64,000 bases of DNA from Helicobacter sp. MIT 05-5293 (GTDB lineage Bacteria > Campylobacterota > Campylobacteria > Campylobacterales > Helicobacteraceae), in contig NZ_JROZ02000001.1 of the NCBI RefSeq assembly GCF_000765665.2, positions 620,001 through 684,000 on the forward strand. Reading direction: 5' to 3'. The notes beneath the pieces are model-generated. The model saw only the letters and a list, made by a program, of their open reading frames with translations, was not told the origin of the DNA and searched no databases. The first letter of the stretch is position 1; every line of letters begins with the position of its first letter. Position numbers and translations under genes: made by a program. Of this stretch, positions 32,252 to 40,371 are shown in pieces.

Positions 32252-32788
32252 TTATAAGACACATTCAAGCTGACAATCATAAGGTTCTGCGCGAATATGT
32301 TCTTGGTGGGCAAACTTTGCCTCGACACAACCCATTTTGCGATAAAAATTTTGTGTTTCAAAGGCTGAATGGGTTGAGAGATAGAGCTTTTTTGCTCCAT
32401 TTTTCTTTGCCCATTCTTTTGCTGCACCAAAAAGAATGCTGCCAATACCATGATGCCGAAAATCTTTAGAAACATGCAGTTCAGTCATATCTAAATAAGC
32501 TTGCTCACCACCAAAAAAATTTGCAGCAACCGACACAAAACCTTTAAGTTGATTCTGATAAAAAGCCGCATAAACAAAGCCATTTGTTTTAATGATTTGT
32601 TTGAGGTGAGTAAGCAAATTTTGATAATCTTTTTGCGTCCAATCATCGATAAAAGGGTCATCTTTGAGAATCCATTGATTATTTTCTTTTCGCCAACATT
32701 TTGTAACTTCTTGGTGTCGCACAAAAGCCAAAAACAACCCACTATGAATTTCATCGGCACAAAGATTGCGGTATTGGATTGTTTTCAT
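32252..32788 (-). CDS. GNAT-family N-acetyltransferase
   Basis: 178 residues with the acetyl-CoA loop HHGIGSILFGAAKEWAKKNG and the conserved KLYLSTHSAFETQNFYRKMG at the end. Catalyses acetyl transfer from acetyl-CoA to an amine; acceptor unknown. It lies 20 bases upstream of the GyrI-like gene on the same strand, so probably in one operon. Confidence 0.88.
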   Translation of the reverse strand: MKTIQYRNLCADEIHSGLFLAFVRHQEVTKCWRKENNQWILKDDPFIDDWTQKDYQNLLTHLKQIIKTNGFVYAAFYQNQLKGFVSVAANFFGGEQAYLDMTELHVSKDFRHHGIGSILFGAAKEWAKKNGAKKLYLSTHSAFETQNFYRKMGCVEAKFAHQEHIRAEPYDCQLECVL

Positions 32789-32799
32789 AGCATATCTTT

Positions 32800-33171
32800 T
32801 TATTTCTTGCTTGTTTTCTTTGCCTTTTTGGGCTTAGGCAGCGGCAAAGTTGGCGCAAGAACAAGCGTAACTTCTCGCAAAAGTTCTGCCGAATCGACAT
32901 CAAGAATGTAAGATTCTTTAGCACCCTGATAAGGAAAACCTTTGGGGGAAGAATCTAAAAGAGGTTTCAAAACTGCATGCTGTTTGACAAAAAGTGTCTC
33001 ATCACAAAGCAAAAAAATAGGCTTTGGCAGAGCTTCTAGACAAGAAGTCTCAAGCACATAAATGCAATACTCACCAAACATCTTTTTTGCACTAAAGCGA
33101 TACTGCGTGTCGTGCAACGCGCTATCAAGAATCTCTAGCACAAAATCTTTAAAGCCCTCACTCGTTGCCAT
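32800..33171 (-). CDS. TfoX N-terminal domain protein
   Basis: 123 residues. KKMFGEYCIYV is the TfoX_N signature (RxMFGxxGxY in others), followed by LLCDETLFVKQ and FPYQGAKESYILD. A lysine-rich tail (PKPKKAKKTSKK) follows. Proteobacterial stand-alone TfoX_N proteins are poorly characterised. The ATG at 33171 has AGGAGG upstream and is better than the open frame to 33192. Confidence 0.82.
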   Translation of the reverse strand: MATSEGFKDFVLEILDSALHDTQYRFSAKKMFGEYCIYVLETSCLEALPKPIFLLCDETLFVKQHAVLKPLLDSSPKGFPYQGAKESYILDVDSAELLREVTLVLAPTLPLPKPKKAKKTSKK

Positions 33172-33264
33172 TTGCCCTCCTTGTCTTATCATTCATTATA
33201 ACACAGAATCCCCGCTCAAAAATATATTAATCATAAATTTTTGCCCCTTACTTGCGAAATTATG

Positions 33265-33285
33265 TTTTTTTTTTTTTGATACAAT
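33265..33285 (+). promoter_or_regulatory. Poly-T (13) plus -10 box: slippery promoter of the LysE gene
   Basis: Thirteen T (33265-33277), GA, then TACAAT (33280-33285) as -10; the ATG is 28 bases further on. Same layout as the DUF4253 promoter. Tract length would change promoter strength, as known for poly-T promoters of H. pylori adhesins. Confidence 0.6.
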
Positions 33286-33313
33286 ACACTCCAAAAGTCT
33301 AGGGGGCTGGCAA

Positions 33314-33907
33314 ATGAGCCTTGAAACCTTTCTTTCGTTTCTTATCTATTCAAGCATTACCGCCACGACACCGGGTCCAAATAATATCCTTGCCCTAAAT
33401 AGTGTTGTGAATTATGGTTATAGAGAGAGCAAAAAGCTTATTTTAGGAATCTACGCGGGCTTTGCATCTATTATGATTTTGTGTGGGTTTGGGTGTAATG
33501 TTTTGATTGAACTTTTGCCCGATGTCTTGGGGGTTTTAAAGATTTTGGGTGTGGGGTATGTGCTTTATCTTGCCTACAAAGTCGGCATCAGCAAACCCCA
33601 AAACCTCGAAAAAACGCACAATCAGAGGCTCGGGTTTTTCAACGCCTTTTTCTTGCAGTTTGTGAATGTCAAAATCATTTTATATGGAATTACTATACAT
33701 ATTTCCTTTGTTTTACCCTATTATCAAAGCCTTTTTTATACAAGTGTGTTTATCTTGCTTTCTATTATCATTGGATTTATGGGAATCTTTTTGTGGGTGA
33801 TAGCCGGCGCTATGCTCAAGGCTTTTTTAATCAAACATTATAAAGCCGCAAATTTGACAATGGCAGCTTTGCTTGTCTTAAGCGCGGTGCAGATTCTTTT
33901 AGGATAA
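33314..33907 (+). CDS. LysE/RhtB-family exporter
   Basis: 197-residue inner-membrane protein with 5-6 helices and the family motif SITATTPGPNNILAL near the N-terminus. Later helices include ILGVGYVLYLAYKVGI and LQFVNVKIILYGI. Exports an amino acid or related metabolite; substrate not predictable. It is the only plus-strand gene between 30.1 and 45.8 kb and is probably driven by the poly-T promoter. Confidence 0.88.
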   Translation: MSLETFLSFLIYSSITATTPGPNNILALNSVVNYGYRESKKLILGIYAGFASIMILCGFGCNVLIELLPDVLGVLKILGVGYVLYLAYKVGISKPQNLEKTHNQRLGFFNAFFLQFVNVKIILYGITIHISFVLPYYQSLFYTSVFILLSIIIGFMGIFLWVIAGAMLKAFLIKHYKAANLTMAALLVLSAVQILLG

Positions 33908-34420
33908 TCATTTGTGTGATTTTAAAGCTTTTTTAATTGTCTTTATTGCCCAATCATAATGGCTCGAGGTCGCACTCACACAATAGCTCCCAAGACTCGT
34001 TGTGCCACACCAAGCATAATGCTTTTTCACAAACAGCTCATTTTCTGCGAGATTTTCTATCATTTCTATACAATCACGATGACTTTTGTGCAACATTGTC
34101 TTTGCGTCATCTAAAGATGTCTTTTGGTGTTTGTGCCATATTTCTTGGTTCATTTTGGGATAAGTCCTAAAATTATAAGGTGCGGGCAAAAAAGGCACAA
34201 AATCAGTCGTTTTGCTAAGATTTGTTTGCACAAAATGAAGCAGCAACTTTTGCCATTCAACCAAATGCACAAGAATATCTCGCAAAGTCTTGTCGCGCTC
34301 ATTATAATCAAACTTTGCAGTTTGCCGTGCATCAGGCATAGAATCAATGAGCGCAAAGAGCTGTTCAAAATGTGCTTGGCTTTGGCATAATAGGTCGGTT
34401 TTGGTATTGGGGCGGGGCAT
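33908..34420 (-). CDS. ClbS/DfsB-family four-helix bundle protein
   Basis: 170 residues, DinB-like: MPRPNTKTDLLCQSQAHFEQ, then KTLRDILVHLVEWQKLLLHF, then FLPAPYNFRTYPKMNQEIW. This is the ClbS/DfsB pattern. ClbS protects colibactin producers by hydrolysing the warhead; most homologues have unknown targets. It ends one base after the LysE stop on the opposite strand. Preceded by AAGGACTACC. Confidence 0.82.
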   Translation of the reverse strand: MPRPNTKTDLLCQSQAHFEQLFALIDSMPDARQTAKFDYNERDKTLRDILVHLVEWQKLLLHFVQTNLSKTTDFVPFLPAPYNFRTYPKMNQEIWHKHQKTSLDDAKTMLHKSHRDCIEMIENLAENELFVKKHYAWCGTTSLGSYCVSATSSHYDWAIKTIKKALKSHK

Positions 34421-34440
34421 GGGTAGTCCTTTGTAAGCAA

Positions 34441-35613
34441 CTAGGCATTTTCTGCTATTTCAAGTTTTTTAATACAATATTCATTTACTCTATCTATTTT
34501 TGGCTTTAAGGTTCCACATTCATATTTGATAAGACTTTGTTGATTAAATTCATGTATCCATTCTTGATTAATCTTAATTGCTTCCTTGCTTTCATCTATT
34601 CCTATAAATTTGCGTTCTAATAAAAATGCCTCTTTGAGGAATCCTCCACTACCACAAAAGCAATCCATTACCATAGAATCTCTATTGGAAGACATTTGGA
34701 TAATTCTTCTTAGCATTGCGTTATTTTTTTGTGTGGGATAGATTGGATTTTGCATATCTTTAAACTCCCAAATATCTTGAATCTTCTTTCCCTTAGAATC
34801 TTGTGCATAAATCTTCTTTCTAGGAACTCCATTTTTACTCCATTCAATCAATCCTTCTTCATTTAGTCTATCTAATTCAGCCAAAGAGCAACGCCAATGC
34901 CTCCCTTGTGGAGGTTTTAAACCATTCCATTCTTGCCCACTTTCGCCATTTTGTGTAACACCCGGTGCGTGAAGAGGAATAGTCGTATAGAATCCTTTAT
35001 TATCTTGTTTTTTAAATCGTTTATTGATTTCAAGTGGCGAAATCTCTTCATAAACTTCATTCCAAATATATTGACTAGTTTTTGCGTAAAATAAAATCAT
35101 ATCTTTAATGTTTCCATAGCCTCTTCTTGCAAAATTCTTTGGATTACATTTGATGCGTGTAATATCATTAATGAAGTTTTCTCTACCAAAAATCTCATCA
35201 CATAAAATTTTGACATAATGTCCCATTTTTATATCAATATGGATATAAAAGCTTGCTTTTTCACTCATTAACTCTTTGATTAAAATCAAACGATAATAGA
35301 GAAATTCTAAATAAGATTCTAAACTAAACTTATCCTTATAAGCGATTTTTGAATCTAATCTCGCACTCATTGTGCTGCCCATTCTAAAAACATTATTTGT
35401 CCCAAAAGGAGGGTCAATGTAAATTAAATCAATGCTATTTTTAAAAGTCTTGCCTTGATTAAAATTTTGGTTTTGCAAAAGATTTTGCATAGCATTAAGA
35501 TTATCATCAAAAACCAGAAAGTTTTCTTGATTAAAATCTCCCTGCAGCTCATTCTTAAAATGAAGTTGTAAAAAATCTTGTGGGGATTTGAAATGATTAA
35601 AAAAATCAAACAT
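34441..35613 (-). CDS. Type II DNA methyltransferase (amino-methyltransferase, beta class)
   Basis: 390 residues. Catalytic motif IV DPPF at 67-70 comes before a target-recognition region, and the SAM motif I (DCFCGSGGFLKEA) is near residue 317, which is the beta-class order. DPPF instead of DPPY is tolerated in this group. It modifies adenine N6 or cytosine N4 in the partner's site. It lies 3 bases downstream of the restriction enzyme gene, as the last gene of the defence operon. Confidence 0.9.
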   Translation of the reverse strand: MFDFFNHFKSPQDFLQLHFKNELQGDFNQENFLVFDDNLNAMQNLLQNQNFNQGKTFKNSIDLIYIDPPFGTNNVFRMGSTMSARLDSKIAYKDKFSLESYLEFLYYRLILIKELMSEKASFYIHIDIKMGHYVKILCDEIFGRENFINDITRIKCNPKNFARRGYGNIKDMILFYAKTSQYIWNEVYEEISPLEINKRFKKQDNKGFYTTIPLHAPGVTQNGESGQEWNGLKPPQGRHWRCSLAELDRLNEEGLIEWSKNGVPRKKIYAQDSKGKKIQDIWEFKDMQNPIYPTQKNNAMLRRIIQMSSNRDSMVMDCFCGSGGFLKEAFLLERKFIGIDESKEAIKINQEWIHEFNQQSLIKYECGTLKPKIDRVNEYCIKKLEIAENA

Positions 35614-35616
35614 TCT

Positions 35617-36402
35617 CTACACCTGATAAAGAAAATCTCTTAAAAGCAAAGCGGATAAAATATTATCATCTTGATAGCTATTCGTTAGTGTCTCAAACAT
35701 CTTATGTTTTCCTTGAATATAGCACACACCATCTAAAATCGCAATTTTTATAATATTTGAATCTAGGGGGCTATTAAGCAGACTTATTGCATCTTCGAGT
35801 TGGGCATTTTGATGTCCGCCAAAATCACTCAAAAACTTTGCTTCACCGATGATAATTTTTCCATTGAATTTTGCGATAAAATCCAAGCCTTTTAAGCGAG
35901 TATAGCCTAAATATTCCCTTGCAAATTCTTGCATAGCTAAATCAGAAGCATTTAAAATAGCATTATCGTTTGTATTTTTGAATATTTCTAGGCTAACAGG
36001 CTGGATTCCTAAAATACCACTATTCACCCACCGCTTGAAAAGTGGTCCAATTTGGCGATTAGTTTCTTTGGGTTGGGAAAGACTTTTGTAAATTTCATCT
36101 AATCCCATTTCTTGCAATCTACCGCAGATTCTTGCTATGGTTGCGGGATTTCGTTTGATAGCACTTCTGTCGCGCCTCAAATAGGCAATATAAGAATCTT
36201 TAATGGGAAATAAATCAAAATTAAGCAGAGATTCTATAATTTGTTCTTGCTGATTTGCACTAAAGGCTTGTTCAAAGATATTCCATTTGATAGAATCTAT
36301 CTCCCTGATATTATCAGGACACATAGGATAAACTCTAAAAAGTTGGTCTAAATAATCCCTTTGGTTTGCTAGTTCTATGCTTTGGTTAAGAAAGTAATTC
36401 AT
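35617..36402 (-). CDS. Type II restriction endonuclease, PD-(D/E)XK fold, Tsp45I-like
   Basis: 261 residues. A catalytic core is visible: D174 in GLDFIAKFN and E187-A-K189 in GKIIIGEAKF, the spacing of PD-(D/E)XK nucleases. The general look (FGGHQNAQLEDAISLL, IAILDGVCYIQGKHKM) recalls Tsp45I-type enzymes; the recognition site should be tested rather than assumed. Its ATG shares one base with the stop of the DUF262 gene upstream (TAATG), so it is translationally coupled to it. Confidence 0.75.
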   Translation of the reverse strand: MNYFLNQSIELANQRDYLDQLFRVYPMCPDNIREIDSIKWNIFEQAFSANQQEQIIESLLNFDLFPIKDSYIAYLRRDRSAIKRNPATIARICGRLQEMGLDEIYKSLSQPKETNRQIGPLFKRWVNSGILGIQPVSLEIFKNTNDNAILNASDLAMQEFAREYLGYTRLKGLDFIAKFNGKIIIGEAKFLSDFGGHQNAQLEDAISLLNSPLDSNIIKIAILDGVCYIQGKHKMFETLTNSYQDDNILSALLLRDFLYQV

Positions 36403-38612
36403 TATGCCTCAATCTCCTCTAGAATCTCATCAAATTCATCAAAAATATTAGTGCCTTTTTTAAGTGTGATTAGATATTCTTCATCTCCATAAATAATTTT
36501 AGTTTCTATGCTATTACATAAAACTTTTTTGTTATTAAGAGTGAAGTGAGGTTCTGATTCATATGTCTTACCATATTGTCCATTATTATCCTCATAATCT
36601 GAAATATTTAATTCTTTTTTGGAGCAATATTTATAAAATCCATAATCTAGTAAATCTTTAGCATTTTTTGTGCTTTTAGTAGCTGGGAGCAACTCGACTT
36701 TATTAACGCTTTTGATATTGCTCAGTATTGGCTTCATTTTGCTATCAAAATATCGAATTCTAAGAAATTTTTCAAAAATAAATTCTTCTTTATTAATTAA
36801 AAGTTGCTCCCACCATTCCTTGGTAGATAAATTGCAACCATCAACAATCTCTTGCATTTTATCTTTTAAATTTTCTTTTTTAGATTCTAATAATAAATCT
36901 AAAAATTTTTTAAAATATGGAATTTTTTTGCTATTTTTTATACCGCTTAAAAGCCAATTGAGCATCTCTCTGTCTCTGATAGCATCTGTAGTGTAATTAC
37001 CATAAAACCAATTAGTAGAATAAAAGCTGTAATCTCCCACGCATAGCAATGCTCTTTGAAACGAACCATTATCCCAAAATTCCTTTTTTTCTAGAATTTG
37101 CATTGTCAATTGAGCATATTGCTTGAATTTTTCAAGATTGGGTTTGTGATATAGTGAATTATACCCATATCTCTTGCTTTCGTAGTATCTGCTTTTAGAA
37201 TAACTTTCATATTCAAATTCTTCATCGCTAAAATCAAGGAGGAAATCCACCCAACCTTTTAGGATTTTATGCTCACTTGTGTGATTGAGTATTTCTTCCC
37301 AATTTTCCCCACCATTGCGACTTTCTAAAATGAATTTTGCTTTTTTTGATTCTAAACTATAAATATTAGAGTGAAAGCTATAAGAGGAGTTATTTACTAG
37401 GAATTGATAAATATCATCACAACCTCGTGATAAATGTCTAAATAAGAAAAAAAATGATGGGATTTCTTCTGCGTTGTCCAAACGATGATTTTCAATCAAA
37501 TGCCTACATACTCTTAACCAATCATTTAGAGTATTTTTATTTTTGTCATTAATGTCTATATTTTTAACAAAAAATAAAATGGAGAAAAAATAACAAATAT
37601 CGGGATAGCTCAATGAGCTAGAAAAGAAGCTAGATTTTTGCGGTTTTAAAGTTTCACTGAGTCTATCTTTATCAAAAATCAAAAACAACTCAATAGTCCT
37701 ATCAAGCAACTTGATATTTTCTAATTCCTGCAAAGGCTGATAAAACTCATCAATGGCATGATTTAAATTCTTTATGGCTTCTTCGATATTTTCACTAGTA
37801 AGTCTGTTTTCTTCCAATAAAAAGAATATATTAGCATAATGCAAAAAATTTTGCCCTCTAGTGTCAAACTCTTCTATTTTTTTATCTTCAAAGAAGTAAT
37901 CTGTCCAATCATTATCTATTTTTGTTAGCAATTCTTTATCTGAAGAGATTTTCGAATCTTTTTGAATAAATGCTTTGAGATTTTCGTATCTACTGAGTTG
38001 TTTGCCTCTTGCATTCATTTTGATATACAGTTCTTCACCTAAGCCAAAATTTTCCATATCAAACAATTCAAAGGTAATCAAGCCTAATCGTTCAGCAAAT
38101 TTTTGGCAATTATCTTGATTTTGTGTTTTTTCATAGATTAAATCAAGCATATGAAGCATCGCCTTGATAGTAGGGTCATTGTAGAGATTTTCTGCTTCTT
38201 CAAATTCTGACCCCATAGTTTCAATAGCTTTACTTGGTATTAAAGAAATATCAAAATCTTTTTTTAGCAAATTTTTACAAAAATTACGCGAACTTTTGCG
38301 AACGCTATATGAAAATCTTTGAAGCAGTGGTTTGATTTCTTCTAAATTCTCTGATTTTTTATACAAATAAAAGTGCAGTAGCCATAATGTAGTGATTCTT
38401 TGCTGTCCATCAATCAATAAAAATTTATTATTTTCTTGATAGCCAAATACAAAATCAATATGCAAAGATTTTTTATTTCCTTCCAACACTTCAAAGATAG
38501 AATCTAAAAATTCTCGCGCAACCTTTTCTTGGGACTTTCTACCCTGTGCATAATCCCTCTGTAACATAGGGATTTCTACTTGATATTTCTCCAATAATTC
38601 TAATAAAGTCAT
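36402..38612 (-). CDS. DUF262 protein (GmrS-like nucleotide-dependent domain), large
   Basis: 736 residues. The DUF262 motifs are IPMLQRDYAQGR (14-25) and DGQQRITTL (68-76), a ParB/Srx-like fold used by GmrSD and SspE-type defence nucleases for NTP binding and hydrolysis. The long C-terminal part is helical and acidic; no HNH motif is visible, so it is not an obvious nuclease. It overlaps the partner DUF262 gene by 4 nt (ATGA, 38609-38612) and the restriction gene by 1 nt. A regulatory or sensor partner of the HNH-bearing protein is the best guess. Confidence 0.8.
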   Translation of the reverse strand: MTLLELLEKYQVEIPMLQRDYAQGRKSQEKVAREFLDSIFEVLEGNKKSLHIDFVFGYQENNKFLLIDGQQRITTLWLLHFYLYKKSENLEEIKPLLQRFSYSVRKSSRNFCKNLLKKDFDISLIPSKAIETMGSEFEEAENLYNDPTIKAMLHMLDLIYEKTQNQDNCQKFAERLGLITFELFDMENFGLGEELYIKMNARGKQLSRYENLKAFIQKDSKISSDKELLTKIDNDWTDYFFEDKKIEEFDTRGQNFLHYANIFFLLEENRLTSENIEEAIKNLNHAIDEFYQPLQELENIKLLDRTIELFLIFDKDRLSETLKPQKSSFFSSSLSYPDICYFFSILFFVKNIDINDKNKNTLNDWLRVCRHLIENHRLDNAEEIPSFFFLFRHLSRGCDDIYQFLVNNSSYSFHSNIYSLESKKAKFILESRNGGENWEEILNHTSEHKILKGWVDFLLDFSDEEFEYESYSKSRYYESKRYGYNSLYHKPNLEKFKQYAQLTMQILEKKEFWDNGSFQRALLCVGDYSFYSTNWFYGNYTTDAIRDREMLNWLLSGIKNSKKIPYFKKFLDLLLESKKENLKDKMQEIVDGCNLSTKEWWEQLLINKEEFIFEKFLRIRYFDSKMKPILSNIKSVNKVELLPATKSTKNAKDLLDYGFYKYCSKKELNISDYEDNNGQYGKTYESEPHFTLNNKKVLCNSIETKIIYGDEEYLITLKKGTNIFDEFDEILEEIEA

Positions 38613-40318
38613 TGTTTATCCTTCATGTAGGGATTTAGCTTTTCACAGATAGCATTGAAATAGTCTTTTTGGTCTTGTGGCGTGAAAACATCGGGAGTAT
38701 CTTTTTTATCTGAAAACACTTTATCAAAAACTTTTCCAGTGCAAATAGGAATCAGCTTATCTTCGTCGCCAAGTTTTTGAATTTCTTTGCGTTTTTGGCT
38801 AAAGATTTTATTACCAATCTTACTATTAGAATCTCTATCTAGCAAAGTAAGATTTTGAATCTTGTGCAGATTTTCATCAGTTTCAAAATTTTCATCGATT
38901 TTCTTAAACAGTTCTTCCTCAAAGTTATTTTTTTTCAAAGATTTGTCAATCTCTTTAATAATCTCTTTCTCTTGAATAATCTTTTTCTCTTGAATATATC
39001 CTTTTACCTCCTCAAGCCATTTAACAATCTCTTCATTATTTTTATTTTTTATTGCCTCTTTTATGCTTTGTGATTTTTGGGCATAGATATGTTCCAAGCT
39101 CCATTCTTCCAATACAAAACGATTAAATTTAAAGTAATCATTTGAGCTTTCATGACCTATCATATAGCTTAAGTTAAAGAGCAAAAGGAGAGATTTCAAC
39201 TTTTTCTTGTCCTTATCATAGGTTAATTCTTCTATTTGATATGGCGAAACTCTTTTTTTAATTTTTTCGAAAAGATATTGCACAAAAATATCTTTATCTG
39301 TTGTTGTTTGCCATTGTTTATAGAGGGCATCAATTTTTTCACCATTGAAAATTAAAAACCCAAGATAATGAAAAATTTCCCTATCAATCTTTTCAACACC
39401 CTTAGAAGCAAACCCATAAAGCGTATTAGTTGCTTCTTCTAAAATTTCCCATTCTTTATTGAGCGTTTTATTTTTGTAAGATTTATAGAAGTAGTCAAAC
39501 AAGCAATCTTTCTCCGAATGCGGGACAATAGCCCTTAAATAAACTTCTATTCGTGAAATATCGTCTTTTAAAACAGGTTTATCTTCTTCGTATTTAACAA
39601 TATCTTGCTCATCGACCTTACTCAATACACAATACCTAAAGTCCCTTTCTTCTCTTGCTTTTAGCTCATTTTCATACCAAAACTCTGCCCTTTCTTTTAA
39701 GTCTTCAAAATTGAGTTCATCATTTTTACTTAAAAAAAGAGCTTTAATATTTTCAGCTTGAGTGAGGGGGATTTTTCCAATATTTAACCGCACAAAAACA
39801 TCTTCTACTTTTTCATCTTTTATTTCATACCATAAAACTTTGCACTTATTTAAAAGTGTATCAAGAAATTCTTTTTGGTCTTTATCTTTATAAAAAAAAT
39901 CTTTAATAACATCATAAGCCAAAACAAAATGATAAAAATCTATATTTCTTTCATCATTTTCACCTTTATTTTGGATATTTTTTAAAAAATCAACACTATT
40001 AAAACGAGTTTGATAATCTATGGTGAAGAAATCCTCATTTAAAATAAACTTAATAATCAAAAATATTGTTGTAAGTCTCTGCTGCCCATCAATCACATTG
40101 TATTGAGCATTATCTTTTTGCATAACGATAGGTTGCAAACAATAAAAATCTTGTTGGTTTTCCATCTGTGTGAAATCCCAAATATCTTCTAACAGAGCTT
40201 TAACTTCCCTTTCTCCCCAGCGATAACCTCTTTGATAACTTGGGATACAAAACTTGCTATCCTTAAGCTCATTGATTGATTTTAAATATTCATTATTAGC
40301 TTGATTGTTACTACTCAT
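38609..40318 (-). CDS. DUF262-DUF1524 (GmrSD/SspE-like) HNH nuclease
   Basis: 569 residues. N-terminal DUF262: IPSYQRGYRW (25-34) and DGQQRLTT (77-84). C-terminal DUF1524 HNH domain: WSLEHIYAQ (406-414, catalytic H410) and NLTLLDRDSNSKIGNKIFSQ (about 487-508), the His-Me finger pattern. Such proteins cleave or nick modified or foreign DNA; SspE and GmrSD are characterised examples. First gene of a four-gene operon with a second DUF262 protein, a restriction enzyme and a methyltransferase. Confidence 0.85.
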   Translation of the reverse strand: MSSNNQANNEYLKSINELKDSKFCIPSYQRGYRWGEREVKALLEDIWDFTQMENQQDFYCLQPIVMQKDNAQYNVIDGQQRLTTIFLIIKFILNEDFFTIDYQTRFNSVDFLKNIQNKGENDERNIDFYHFVLAYDVIKDFFYKDKDQKEFLDTLLNKCKVLWYEIKDEKVEDVFVRLNIGKIPLTQAENIKALFLSKNDELNFEDLKERAEFWYENELKAREERDFRYCVLSKVDEQDIVKYEEDKPVLKDDISRIEVYLRAIVPHSEKDCLFDYFYKSYKNKTLNKEWEILEEATNTLYGFASKGVEKIDREIFHYLGFLIFNGEKIDALYKQWQTTTDKDIFVQYLFEKIKKRVSPYQIEELTYDKDKKKLKSLLLLFNLSYMIGHESSNDYFKFNRFVLEEWSLEHIYAQKSQSIKEAIKNKNNEEIVKWLEEVKGYIQEKKIIQEKEIIKEIDKSLKKNNFEEELFKKIDENFETDENLHKIQNLTLLDRDSNSKIGNKIFSQKRKEIQKLGDEDKLIPICTGKVFDKVFSDKKDTPDVFTPQDQKDYFNAICEKLNPYMKDKQ

Positions 40319-40371
40319 TAATTCTCCTCATTTTCAAATTATAAACTCTAATAACAATTTTACAAAAGCTC

